A DNA stretch of 64,000 nt. Source: Burkholderiaceae bacterium. Its GTDB lineage: Bacteria; Pseudomonadota; Gammaproteobacteria; Burkholderiales; Burkholderiaceae_E. The stretch covers positions 1 to 64,000 of the forward strand of contig JAHBZV010000005.1 in the NCBI GenBank assembly GCA_019635275.1, written 5' to 3'. Of this stretch, positions 54,443 to 63,200 are shown one piece after another. The notes under the pieces were generated by a model. It was not told the origin of the DNA. It was given only the letters and a program-made list of their open reading frames with translations, and made no database searches. Within the stretch, counting starts at the first letter, position 1. The number at the start of each line of letters is the position of its first letter. Position numbers and translations under genes: made by a program.

Positions 54443-55329
54443 CAGCGCTCCCTCAGCTTCGGGTTCAGCGCGTCGTTCAGGCCGTCGCCGATCAGGCTGA
54501 CCGCGAGCACGGTGACGAAGATCGCCGCACCGGGAAACGTCACCGCCCACCAGCTGGTCAGCACGTACTGGCGGCTCGAGCCGATCATCAGCCCCCAGCT
54601 CATCTGGTTCGGGTCGCCGAGCCCCAGGAACGACAGCCCGGCCTCGAAGAGGATCGCCGAGCCGACCGCGAGCGTCGCCGACACGACCAACGGCGGAAAC
54701 GCGTTGGGCAAGATGACCTTCCAGATGATCCGGCCGTCGCCGGCGCCGATCGCGCGCTCGGCGCGCACGAACTCGAGGCTGCGCACCTTGAGGAACTCCG
54801 CGCGCGTCAGGCGTGCCGTGCCCGGCCAGATCACGATGCCGATCGCGATCGTCACCGTCACCAGCGTCGGCGAGAACAGCGTGACCACCACCATCGCGAA
54901 CAGCAGCGCCGGCAGCACCTGGAAGAACTCGGTGACGCGCATCAGCGCCGCGTCGATCCGCCCGCCGTAGTAGCCGGCCATCGCGCCGATCGTGATGCCG
55001 ATGATCACCGACAGCAACGCGGCCACCGCGCCGACCAGCAGCGTCGCGCGGCCGCCGTAGACCAGCGTGGTCAGCACGTCGCGGCCGAGGTAGTCGGTGC
55101 CGAGCCACGCCTCCTCGCTGAACGGCGGCGTCATCGGCGCGGCGCGGATCTCGAACGGGTCGGCCACGTGCACCAGCGGGCCGAAGATCGCCACCAGCAG
55201 CACGAAGCCGAGGATCAGCATCCCCGCGATCGCCGACGGGTTGCGCAGGAACATGCGCAGCGCCTCGACGGTCGGATGCTCGACGCGGGGCAGCTTCGCC
55301 GCCGCGGCCGTGGGAGTCGCCGCGCTCAT
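54442..55329 (-). CDS. Peptide-type ABC transporter permease (DppC-like)
   Basis: A 295-residue inner-membrane protein with an N-terminal helix, five further helices and the coupling motif EFVRAERAIGAGD. WLGTDYLGRDVLTTLVYGGR (partly: GTDYLGRDV) is typical of the DppC/OppC family. It overlaps the DppB-like gene by ATGA and the DppD-like gene by one base. Confidence 0.93.
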
Positions 55330-56306
55330 GACACCTTGATCCTCGGGTCGACCAGCCGGTAGGCGAGATCGGTCAGCTGGTTCATGATCACCACCACGAT
55401 CGACGAGAAGAGCAGCACGCCGAGGATGGTCGGATAGTCGCGCCGCAGCACCGACTCGAAGGCGAGCCGGCCGAGCCCCGGCCAGTTGAACACCGTCTCG
55501 ACCAGGATCGCGCCGGCCATCACGTTGCCGAACTGCAGGCCGAGGATCGTGATCACCGGCAGCACGGCATTGCGCAGCGCGTGCTTGTACAGCACCACGC
55601 CTTCGGCCAGCCCCTTGGCGCGAGCGGTGCGGATGAAGTCGCTGCCCAGCACGTCGAGCATGCTGGCGCGCGCGAGCCGGCTGTATTGCGCGAGGTAGAC
55701 CAGCGCGAGCGTCAGCGTCGGCAGGACCAGGTGGTGCAGCACGTCGACGAAGCCCGCGAGGCTTTCCGCGCTGGCAAGCGACTCGACGTCGCGCATCCCG
55801 GAGACCGGGAACAGCGGAATGACCGACGCAAACAGGATCACCAGCATGATGCCGGTCCAGAACACCGGCGCCGCGAAACCGACCAGGGAGAGCACCGTGA
55901 TCGTCTGCGACAGCGGCCCGTTGGGCTTGCGCGAGGACAGCACGCCCAGCGCCGTGCCGGCGAGGAACGCGACCAGCACCGAAGCCAGCACCAGCAGCAG
56001 CGTGGCCGGCACCCGCTCGGCGATCAGTCCGGAGACCGGCAGATTGAAGTAGTACGAGTGCCCGAGGTCCCCGCGCACGACCTTGCCCAGGTACACCGCG
56101 AGCTGCACCGGCATCGGGCGGTCGAGCCCGTACTGCGCGCGAAGCTGGGCCTTCAGCTCCTCGGACATCCCGCCGCTGGCGCCGGCGATCGTCTCGACCG
56201 GGTCGCCCGGCGCCGCGTGAACCAGCACGAAGTTCAGCACGACGACGGCCGCGACGAGCGCGATCCCCTGCAACAGGCGCGAAATCAGGTATCGGCTGGT
56301 GCTCAT
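55326..56306 (-). CDS. Peptide-type ABC transporter permease (DppB-like)
   Basis: A 326-residue permease with six membrane helices. The start RYLISRLLQGIALV and the coupling motif FIRTARAKGLAEG are diagnostic. It overlaps the amidohydrolase gene upstream by ATGA, so the enzyme and transporter genes are translationally coupled. Confidence 0.93.
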   Translation of the reverse strand: MSTSRYLISRLLQGIALVAAVVVLNFVLVHAAPGDPVETIAGASGGMSEELKAQLRAQYGLDRPMPVQLAVYLGKVVRGDLGHSYYFNLPVSGLIAERVPATLLLVLASVLVAFLAGTALGVLSSRKPNGPLSQTITVLSLVGFAAPVFWTGIMLVILFASVIPLFPVSGMRDVESLASAESLAGFVDVLHHLVLPTLTLALVYLAQYSRLARASMLDVLGSDFIRTARAKGLAEGVVLYKHALRNAVLPVITILGLQFGNVMAGAILVETVFNWPGLGRLAFESVLRRDYPTILGVLLFSSIVVVIMNQLTDLAYRLVDPRIKVS

Positions 56307-57745
56307 GGATTGCCCAGCGAAAGACTGCGCGGGGCGAACTGGTCGGCAGTCCGGCCGGCCCAGTCGCGCCGCGGAATGTCACGCGCCGCGCGGCTCTGCG
56401 CCTCGTCCAGGCGAGCCGACGCGGCCTCCTGGTCGAGCGTCAGCACCTTGCGATCGGCGACGACCTTGCGCCCATCGACGTAGACGTCGCGCACCGCACG
56501 ATCAGCCGCGACGTAGACGAGGCTGCGCAGCGGATCGCGCACCGGATGCATCGCCGGATGATCCAGGTCCACGAGCACCAGATCGGCCTTGGCGCCCGTC
56601 GCCAGGCGGCCGAGGTCGTCGCGCCCGAGCGCATCCGCGCCGCCCACGGTCGCCGCGTGGAACACGTCGCCGGTGCCGACCGCGTGCACGTCGCGAGCGG
56701 CGATGTGCGCGACCATCAGCGCCGTCCGCATCTCTTCGAGCATGTTCAGCGGCAGCGTATCGGTGCCCAGGCCAATTCCTACGCCGCGCCGCAGGTAGCT
56801 GCCCAGGTCCTCGAGCATCGCCCCGTAGCGGGCGAACGGCAGCGGACAGTGCGCGACGCGGGTGCCGCTGTCGGCCAGCAGGTCGAGATCCCTGCGCGTG
56901 TGCCAGCGCAACCACGAGTGGGTGTCGATGAAGATCGCGTGCGCCAGAAGCGTGTGCGGGCCGAGAAGGCCGATCGAACCGGCCCATTGCACCGGCGTCG
57001 CGCCGTGCCGGCGCACCATCTCATGGAACTCGACGACGCTCTGGGATGCGTGCGTCGTGAAAGTCAAACCGCGTTCGACGGCCGCTGCCAGGCTGTCGCG
57101 CAGCAAGGACTCCGAACAGGTATCGATCTGGCCGGGCGCCACCACGCCGCCCAGGCGCCCGCAGGGGTGGCACTGTGCCGCCTCGATCAGCGACAACGCC
57201 TGGTCGAAGCCGCGGCGCCCCGCCGCCTCGTCCCAGTCGTAGCCGAGCGCATGGCGATTCGTCACCAGCCAGCGCGCCGAGGCATAGGCAGGCCCCAGGT
57301 ACACGCGCAGCCCGCTGCGGGCTGCCAGGTCGAGCCAGCCGGGCGTTGCGGCATTCAGGTCGACGACGGTCGTCACGCCCGACCGCAGCAGTTCGCAATA
57401 GCCGTACTCGGAAGCGGCGAGCTGTCCCTCGCCGTCGATCCGGAACGCCGCCAGCCGTTCGTACAGGCCGGTCATGTACATTTCCGGCACGCCGTGCTCT
57501 TCCCGCAGCCCCTTGCCGGCCGGCTCCGAGCCCGAGTGCGCGTGGACGTTCACCAAGCCGGGCATCACGAACCGCGCACGCCCGTCCACGACCTCGTCCG
57601 CGGCGCCGCGGTAGTCCGGGCCCACGTGCACGAGGCGGTCACCGCGGAAGGCCACGTCGACGTCGCGCCGGTACTCGTGGCGCCTCTCGCCAGCGTTCCA
57701 GACCGCAGCCCAGGCCGCGCCGCGAATCAGCGTCGTCGCGCTCAT
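56303..57745 (-). CDS. Amidohydrolase of the AtzA/TrzN/guanine-deaminase-like superfamily
   Basis: A 480-residue TIM-barrel metal hydrolase. The first metal pair lies in GLVNVHAHSG, with further ligands in FTTHASQS and LAHAIFID and the catalytic aspartate in GLGTDTLPLNMLEEM. The family includes deaminases and dechlorinases of purines, triazines and related compounds. It overlaps the small exporter gene by ATGA and dppB by ATGA. In this operon it could deaminate or decarbamoylate the imported compound. Confidence 0.87.
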   Translation of the reverse strand: MSATTLIRGAAWAAVWNAGERRHEYRRDVDVAFRGDRLVHVGPDYRGAADEVVDGRARFVMPGLVNVHAHSGSEPAGKGLREEHGVPEMYMTGLYERLAAFRIDGEGQLAASEYGYCELLRSGVTTVVDLNAATPGWLDLAARSGLRVYLGPAYASARWLVTNRHALGYDWDEAAGRRGFDQALSLIEAAQCHPCGRLGGVVAPGQIDTCSESLLRDSLAAAVERGLTFTTHASQSVVEFHEMVRRHGATPVQWAGSIGLLGPHTLLAHAIFIDTHSWLRWHTRRDLDLLADSGTRVAHCPLPFARYGAMLEDLGSYLRRGVGIGLGTDTLPLNMLEEMRTALMVAHIAARDVHAVGTGDVFHAATVGGADALGRDDLGRLATGAKADLVLVDLDHPAMHPVRDPLRSLVYVAADRAVRDVYVDGRKVVADRKVLTLDQEAASARLDEAQSRAARDIPRRDWAGRTADQFAPRSLSLGNP

Positions 57746-58200
57746 GGCCGCCCCATCTGCAAGAGGGCCACGCCGAGCAGTACGCAGCCGACGCCGCACA
57801 AGCGAGGGATCGATACGGCCTGCATCGGAAAGTCGAACAGGCCGAAGTGATCGATGAACAGCGACGCCGCCACCGACCCGAAGATGGTCGCGGCCGCGAA
57901 CGCCGCTGCGCCGATCTTCGGGGCAACGAACAAGGCGCCGAAGACGAACGCCGCACCGATGAATCCGCCGGCCCATGTCCACCACGGAAGCGCGAGGGCG
58001 GCGCGCAGGTTCGGCGCCGGCAGGCGCAAGGCCATGACCAGAACAAGCAGTGCCAGCGATGCCACAGCGGTGTTGGTGAGCGCGCCATAGAGCGGATGGC
58101 CCTGGCCGGCAGCCATCTGCGCGTTGATGGCCGACTGGACCGGCACGGCGGCGCCGACCGCGACAGCCGTCACGACCAGTGCAAGCCCGCTGCTGCTCAT
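57742..58200 (-). CDS. Small DMT family transporter (DUF606 / YdcZ-like)
   Basis: A 152-residue protein with about five membrane helices, typical of the half-size DUF606 group of the drug/metabolite superfamily. I chose ATG 58200 (MSSSGLALV) because family members begin just before the first helix; ATGs at 58209 and 58221 are alternatives. It is coupled to the amidohydrolase by ATGA. It may export a product such as an amine or sulfite-related compound, but no substrate is indicated. Confidence 0.8.
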   Translation of the reverse strand: MSSSGLALVVTAVAVGAAVPVQSAINAQMAAGQGHPLYGALTNTAVASLALLVLVMALRLPAPNLRAALALPWWTWAGGFIGAAFVFGALFVAPKIGAAAFAAATIFGSVAASLFIDHFGLFDFPMQAVSIPRLCGVGCVLLGVALLQMGRP

Positions 58201-58249
58201 GGACGCCATTTCCCCGTGCATTCGTGCCCGAACGGTCTGCCCGGCCGCA

Positions 58250-59845
58250 CTACTTCAGGTACACCTCGTCGTACGGCGACATCGGGCCCCAGATCGAGGT
58301 CGGCACGTTGCCCACCGTCCTGAGGGCCGCCGTGTGATACGGGACGACATTGATGAAATCGATCGGCAGCTCGTCGGTGACGATCTTCTGGAACGTCGCG
58401 TAGTAGGCCTTGCGCTTGGTCGGGTCGAGCACGCCGCCCGCGGTGTTCAGGAGTTCGTCGACCTGCGGATTGCGGTACGACTGCGTGTTCGTCCAGATGA
58501 TCGGGCGGATGTTGCTCGACAGGTAGGTGCGATGCACGCCGATGATCGGGTCGCCCCAGTTGAAGACGAGGTCCATCGTCATGTCGAAGTCGTGGGCGGC
58601 GATCCGCTTGGCCCAGGCCGGGAAGTCGGCCGACGCGCGCACGTCGACCGCGATGCCGATCTTCTTCAGCTGCCCCCGGACGTACTCGGCGACGGTCTTC
58701 TGCTGGTCGTCGGCGCCGGGCAGGTAGTCGATCGTCAGCTTGAATCGCTCGCCGTTGGCGCCCGGCTTGTAGCCGGCCTCGTCGAGCAGCGCCGCCGCCT
58801 TCTTCAGGTCGAGCGGATACCGGACCACGTCGGTGACCGCGAACGGACTCGTGGGCACGATCGGGCCGTCGGCGGGGACCGCGAAGCCCCCCATCAGCGC
58901 CCTGGTGATGAAGTTCTTGTCGACCGCGTGCGCAATGGCCTTGCGCACCTTGACGTCGCTCAGCGGCTTGCGCTCGAGGTTGAACGCCAGCCAGTTGAGC
59001 GGGCCGATCCCCTCGTAGCCTTTCGGCGTCAGCGTGAGCTTGGCGTTGTCCTTGAGCCGGCGCAAGTCGGTGGGCACCGAGACGAACGGCAGCATCTGGA
59101 TATCGCCGCGCTCGAGGCCGAGCATCAGGCTCGACGCGTCCGGGCTCAGGTTGACGACCACCTTGTCGAGGTAGGGCTTGCCCGGCAGGAAGAACTTGTC
59201 GAAGCGCTCCATCACGATCCGCTGGCCGGCCTTGAACTCGACCAGCCGGAACGGTCCCGAACCCACGACGTCGGCGCTGTTGCGCGGGTGCGTCTTCAGG
59301 TCCTGGCCGTCTCCGTAGACGTGCTTCGGCAGGATCGGGCACAGTGCGGGCGACATCGCCAGCACGATGGCCGGGTGCGGCTTGTTCATCCGGATGATCG
59401 CCGTGTACGCGTCGGGCGTGTCGACCTTCTCGACCGGCCCGAGCATCGTCTGGAACGGATGGTTCGCCTTGATCGCCATGATCGAGAACGCGACGTCGGC
59501 GCTCGTCACCGGCTTGCCATCGTGGAACACGGCGTTCTTGCGCAGGTTCAGCGTCAGCGACATCCCGTCTTCGGCGAGCTTCCAGGACTCGGCCAGGTAG
59601 GGCTGCGGGTTCCACTTGTCGTCGAAGCGAAGCGGGCTCGCGAACAGCTGCGTCGACGGCACCGCGGTCGCGATCCCGGACTGCACCGCGCCGTTCAGGT
59701 GGCGCGGCGTCTGCGTGGTGCCCACCACCAGCGTGCCGCCCCGCTTGGGCTGCTCCTGGGCGACGACGGGAAGCGCCAGCGACGAGCAGGCTGCGAAGCA
59801 GGCGCCGGCCATCAGGCGGCGTCGGGCGACAGAGAAGTCGGTCAT
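58250..59845 (-). CDS. ABC transporter substrate-binding protein, peptide/nickel family (SBP_bac_5)
   Basis: A 531-residue periplasmic protein. It begins MTDFSVARRRLMAGACFAAC, a twin-arginine-like signal, with cleavage probably near PVVAQ (residue 31). The SBP family 5 signature appears as RGGTLVVGT, ESWKLAEDGMSLTLNLR and FHDGKPVTSADVAFS. ATG 59845 has a GGAG site. It feeds the DppBCDF-like transporter encoded three genes downstream. Confidence 0.93.
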   Translation of the reverse strand: MTDFSVARRRLMAGACFAACSSLALPVVAQEQPKRGGTLVVGTTQTPRHLNGAVQSGIATAVPSTQLFASPLRFDDKWNPQPYLAESWKLAEDGMSLTLNLRKNAVFHDGKPVTSADVAFSIMAIKANHPFQTMLGPVEKVDTPDAYTAIIRMNKPHPAIVLAMSPALCPILPKHVYGDGQDLKTHPRNSADVVGSGPFRLVEFKAGQRIVMERFDKFFLPGKPYLDKVVVNLSPDASSLMLGLERGDIQMLPFVSVPTDLRRLKDNAKLTLTPKGYEGIGPLNWLAFNLERKPLSDVKVRKAIAHAVDKNFITRALMGGFAVPADGPIVPTSPFAVTDVVRYPLDLKKAAALLDEAGYKPGANGERFKLTIDYLPGADDQQKTVAEYVRGQLKKIGIAVDVRASADFPAWAKRIAAHDFDMTMDLVFNWGDPIIGVHRTYLSSNIRPIIWTNTQSYRNPQVDELLNTAGGVLDPTKRKAYYATFQKIVTDELPIDFINVVPYHTAALRTVGNVPTSIWGPMSPYDEVYLK

Positions 59846-60034
59846 GGTGGTCTCCGGATCGGGTAAGCCGCGCGTGGCGCGCGTTGGATGCACGATAAGG
59901 AAGATCACCGACCGGCCATAGAACCAGTCCGGCAGCATGAATAGAGCCAGCGTCTCAGGGAATGCCCGGGGGGGAACGCGCGCAGGCCGACGACGGAAGG
60001 AGGAGCGCGCCGGGCGACGAAGCGCGAAGCCGGC

Positions 60035-61243
60035 TCAGCGCGCCGCGCCGCTGCGCACGGCGCTGCCGGCCCGCGCCAGCATCGCGCGCGCGAGCACGCG
60101 GCATCCCGCGGCGAGGTCCGCCGGCGTCGCGCTCTCCGCCTCGTTGTGGCTGACGCCGCCGGCGCAGGGCACGAAGACCATCGCCGTCGGCGCGATGCGC
60201 GAGATCGCAATCGCGTCGTGCGCGGCCCCGCTCACCATCTCGAGGTACGCGAGGCCCTCGGCGCGCGCACCCTCGCGCACCGCCGCCACGCAGTCCGCAT
60301 CGAAGGGCGCGGCCGGCTGATCGAGCACCTCGTGCAGCGTCGCCTCGAGGCTGCCGCGCGCCGCCGCGTCGGCGACCGCCTCGCGCACCGCCGCGTCCAT
60401 CGCCGCGCGCCGCCCATCGTCGGGATGGCGAATCTCGATGCTCATCGACACGCGGCCGGGGATCACGTTGCGGCTGTCCGGCGACACCGACAGGTGCCCC
60501 ACGGTGGCCACGCCGCCGGGCGGAAAAGCGGTGCCGATCCGGTTCACCGCCTCGACCACGCGCGCAGCACCCAGCAGCGCGTCGCGCCGCCGGTCCATCG
60601 GCGTGCTGCCGGCGTGCGCCGCCTGGCCGGCGAGCTCGAGGTCGTACCAGCACTGGCCCTGCCCGCCGGTGACCACGCCGATCGTGTGGTTCGTCTCTTC
60701 GAGCACCGGCCCCTGCTCGATGTGTGCCTCGAAGTACGCGCCGATCGGCCGGCCGCCGAGCCCTTCGCCGCGATAGCCGATGCGCGCGAGTTCGTCGCCG
60801 AACGCAAGGCCCTGCGCGTCGCGGCTGCCCAGCACCGCATCGAGCGACATCAGGCCGGCGAACGCCATCGAACCCATCATCGACGGGGCGAAACGCGTGC
60901 CTTCCTCGTTGGTCCAGGCGACGACCTCGATCGGCGCCTCGGTCTCGATGCCGGCGTCGTTCAGCGCACGCACGACCTCGAGCCCCGCCATCACGCCGTA
61001 GGCTCCGTCGAAGCGCCCGCCGTTGGGCTGGGTGTCGAGGTGGCTGCCGGTGACGACCGGCGGCAGCGCCCCGTCGCGGCCGGCTCGCCGCGCGAAGACG
61101 TTGCCGACCGCGTCATAGCGCACCGTGCAGCCGGCCTCGCGGCACCAGCGCGCGAAAAGATCGCGCCCGCGGCGGTCCTCGTCGGTGAGCGCGAGCCGCC
61201 GAACGCCTCCGCCGGCGATCGCGCCGACCTCGGCCAGGTCCAT
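60035..61243 (-). CDS. M20 family Zn-dependent amidohydrolase (N-carbamoyl-L-amino acid hydrolase / allantoate amidohydrolase type)
   Basis: A 402-residue co-catalytic metallo-hydrolase: metal ligands in GSHLDTQPNGGRFDG, EEGTRF and HIEQGP, and C-terminal His in GGVSHNEAE. The family hydrolyses N-carbamoyl amino acids, allantoate, ureido acids or N-acyl amines. ATG 61243 is the only ordinary start, yet the family-typical peptide RIDGERLWRSL is encoded in frame just upstream (61244-61279) and would need a CTG start at 61279. It begins about 50 bases after the xsc stop. It is the best candidate for releasing the amine or sulfonate from its N-substituent. Confidence 0.88.
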   Translation of the reverse strand: MDLAEVGAIAGGGVRRLALTDEDRRGRDLFARWCREAGCTVRYDAVGNVFARRAGRDGALPPVVTGSHLDTQPNGGRFDGAYGVMAGLEVVRALNDAGIETEAPIEVVAWTNEEGTRFAPSMMGSMAFAGLMSLDAVLGSRDAQGLAFGDELARIGYRGEGLGGRPIGAYFEAHIEQGPVLEETNHTIGVVTGGQGQCWYDLELAGQAAHAGSTPMDRRRDALLGAARVVEAVNRIGTAFPPGGVATVGHLSVSPDSRNVIPGRVSMSIEIRHPDDGRRAAMDAAVREAVADAAARGSLEATLHEVLDQPAAPFDADCVAAVREGARAEGLAYLEMVSGAAHDAIAISRIAPTAMVFVPCAGGVSHNEAESATPADLAAGCRVLARAMLARAGSAVRSGAAR

Positions 61244-61293
61244 CAGCGAGCGCCACAGGCGCTCGCCGTCGATCCGCAGGTCGGCGTGCCGGC

Positions 61294-63102
61294 TCAGACG
61301 TAGTCCTTGTACTTGTCCAGGAAGCGCACCGGCTTGGACAGCGCGTCGCGCCGGAACGGGTCGCCGAGCTCGCGGGTGCACATGATCTCGAGCACGCAGG
61401 TCTTGCGTCCGTTCATCTGCAGGTCGACCGCCTTCTTCAGCGACGGGCCCACGTCCTCGAGCCGGTCGACGACGATGCCCTCGGCGCCCATCGCCTTCGC
61501 GATACCCGCGAAGCTCGGGCTCTCGAGCTCGCCGGCAACGAAGCGACGGTTGTAGAAGTCGACCTGGTTCTTCTTCTCGGCGCCCCACTGGCGGTTATGG
61601 AACACCACCGCAGTCACCGGGATGTCGTGGCGAACGCAGGTGAGGATCTCGCCCATGCTCATCGCCCAGGCCCCGTCGCCGGCGTACGAGATCGCCGGAC
61701 GGTGCGGCGCGGCGACCTTCGCACCGACGATCGTCGGGAACGCGTAGCCGCAATTGCCGAAGCTCATCGCCGCGAACATGCTGCGCGGCTCCTCGAAGCG
61801 CAGGTAGCTGTTGGCCACCGAGTTGATGTTGCCGATGTCGGTCGACACCATCACGTGCGCCGGCATCGCCTTCTCGAGCTCGCGCAGCACCTGGCGCGGA
61901 TGCAGCCACTTGCCGCCCTCGCGCTTGGCCTCCTCGATCATCTCGAGGCTGAACGGGTCACGCTCGTGCGTCCACTCGGTGAGCTCCTTCTCCCAGGCCG
62001 CCTTCTCGTCGGCGACCTGCTTTGCGCGCTCGGCCTTGTTCGCGTCGCAGGCGAGCGTCTTGCCTGCCAGCCGCTGCACCAGCGCCGCGGCAGCGGCCTT
62101 CGCGTCGCCGCAGATGCCGACCGAGATCTTCTTCACCAGGCCGAGCATCTTGTGATCGGCGTCGATCTGGATGATCTTCGCGTCCTTCGGCCAGTAGTCC
62201 ATCCCGTGCTGCGGCAGCGTGCCGAACGGCCCGAGCCGCGAGCCGAGCGCCACCACCACGTCGGCGCGCGACATCAGCTTCATCGCCGCCTTCGAGCCCT
62301 GGTAGCCCAGCGGGCCGCACCACAGCGGGTGGCTGGCCGGGAACGAATCGTTGTGCAGGTAGCTGTTGACCACGGGGGCGCCGAGCCGCTCGGCCAGCGC
62401 CTTGCACTGCTCGACGCCGTCGGCCATCACCACGCCGCCGCCCGAGATGATGACGGGGAACTTCGCCTTCGCCAGCAGCTCGGCCGCCTCGTTCAGGCTC
62501 TGCTCGCCGCCGGGGCCGCGATCGAGGCGCTGCGGCTTCGGGATCTCGCACTGGATCTCGCCGTAGAAGTAGTCACGCGGGATGTTCAGCTGCGTCGGGC
62601 CGATCTCGGACATCGCGCGGTCGAAGCAGCGCGCCGTGTATTCGGCCATCCGCTTCGGGTTGTTCACGTGACCCTGGTACTTGGTGAACTCCTGGAACAT
62701 CGGCAGCTGGTTGCACTCCTGGAAGCCGCCCAGCCCCATGCCCATCGTGCCGGTCTCCGGCGTGACGATGACCACCGGGCTGTGCGCCCAGTACGCGGCC
62801 GCGATCGCGGTCACGCAGTTGCTGATGCCGGGGCCGTTCTGGCCGATCACGACGCCGTGGCGGCCGGACACGCGCGCGTAGCCGTCGGCCATGTGCGCGG
62901 CGCCCTGCTCGTGCACGACCGGAATCAGCCGGATGCCGGCGGGCGCGAAGATGTCCATCGCGTCCATGAAGGCCGAGCCCATGATGCCGAAGATGTCGGT
63001 CACACCGTTGGCGACCAGGGTCTCGACGAAGGCCTCGGAGGGGGTCATCTTCTGGACACCGCTCACGACGGTGCGGGCGGCGATGGGGGGTTGCTTGCTC
63101 AT
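61294..63102 (-). CDS. xsc: Sulfoacetaldehyde acetyltransferase
   Basis: A 602-residue ThDP enzyme that splits sulfoacetaldehyde with phosphate into acetyl phosphate and sulfite. The ThDP motif begins GDGAWAMSMGEI and ends in NRQWG. The C-terminal stretch HNRQWGAEKKNQVDFYNRRF and the ending ALSKPVRFLDKYKDYV (shown in part) are strikingly Xsc-specific and separate it from acetolactate synthase. ATG 63102 has a GGGAG site. It is the first gene of the operon, divergent from IclR. The acetyl phosphate would go to acetyl-CoA through a phosphotransacetylase that is not in the window. Confidence 0.95.
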   Translation of the reverse strand: MSKQPPIAARTVVSGVQKMTPSEAFVETLVANGVTDIFGIMGSAFMDAMDIFAPAGIRLIPVVHEQGAAHMADGYARVSGRHGVVIGQNGPGISNCVTAIAAAYWAHSPVVIVTPETGTMGMGLGGFQECNQLPMFQEFTKYQGHVNNPKRMAEYTARCFDRAMSEIGPTQLNIPRDYFYGEIQCEIPKPQRLDRGPGGEQSLNEAAELLAKAKFPVIISGGGVVMADGVEQCKALAERLGAPVVNSYLHNDSFPASHPLWCGPLGYQGSKAAMKLMSRADVVVALGSRLGPFGTLPQHGMDYWPKDAKIIQIDADHKMLGLVKKISVGICGDAKAAAAALVQRLAGKTLACDANKAERAKQVADEKAAWEKELTEWTHERDPFSLEMIEEAKREGGKWLHPRQVLRELEKAMPAHVMVSTDIGNINSVANSYLRFEEPRSMFAAMSFGNCGYAFPTIVGAKVAAPHRPAISYAGDGAWAMSMGEILTCVRHDIPVTAVVFHNRQWGAEKKNQVDFYNRRFVAGELESPSFAGIAKAMGAEGIVVDRLEDVGPSLKKAVDLQMNGRKTCVLEIMCTRELGDPFRRDALSKPVRFLDKYKDYV

Positions 63103-63200
63103 GGCATCGGTCTCCCGGGGTGGATGGGGTATGGCCGAATCGTAGCCGAAGGTTCCGGAATCCGGTACGCGATATACCAATAATCGGAACACCGGCTATC
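63103..63200. promoter_or_regulatory. Divergent xsc / IclR promoter region
   Basis: The gap contains TTCCGGAA (63153-63160) and a related GGAACACCGG stretch 35 bases further on; TTCC/GGAA symmetric sites are usual for IclR-type regulators. I see no clear -35/-10 pair. Confidence 0.35.
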
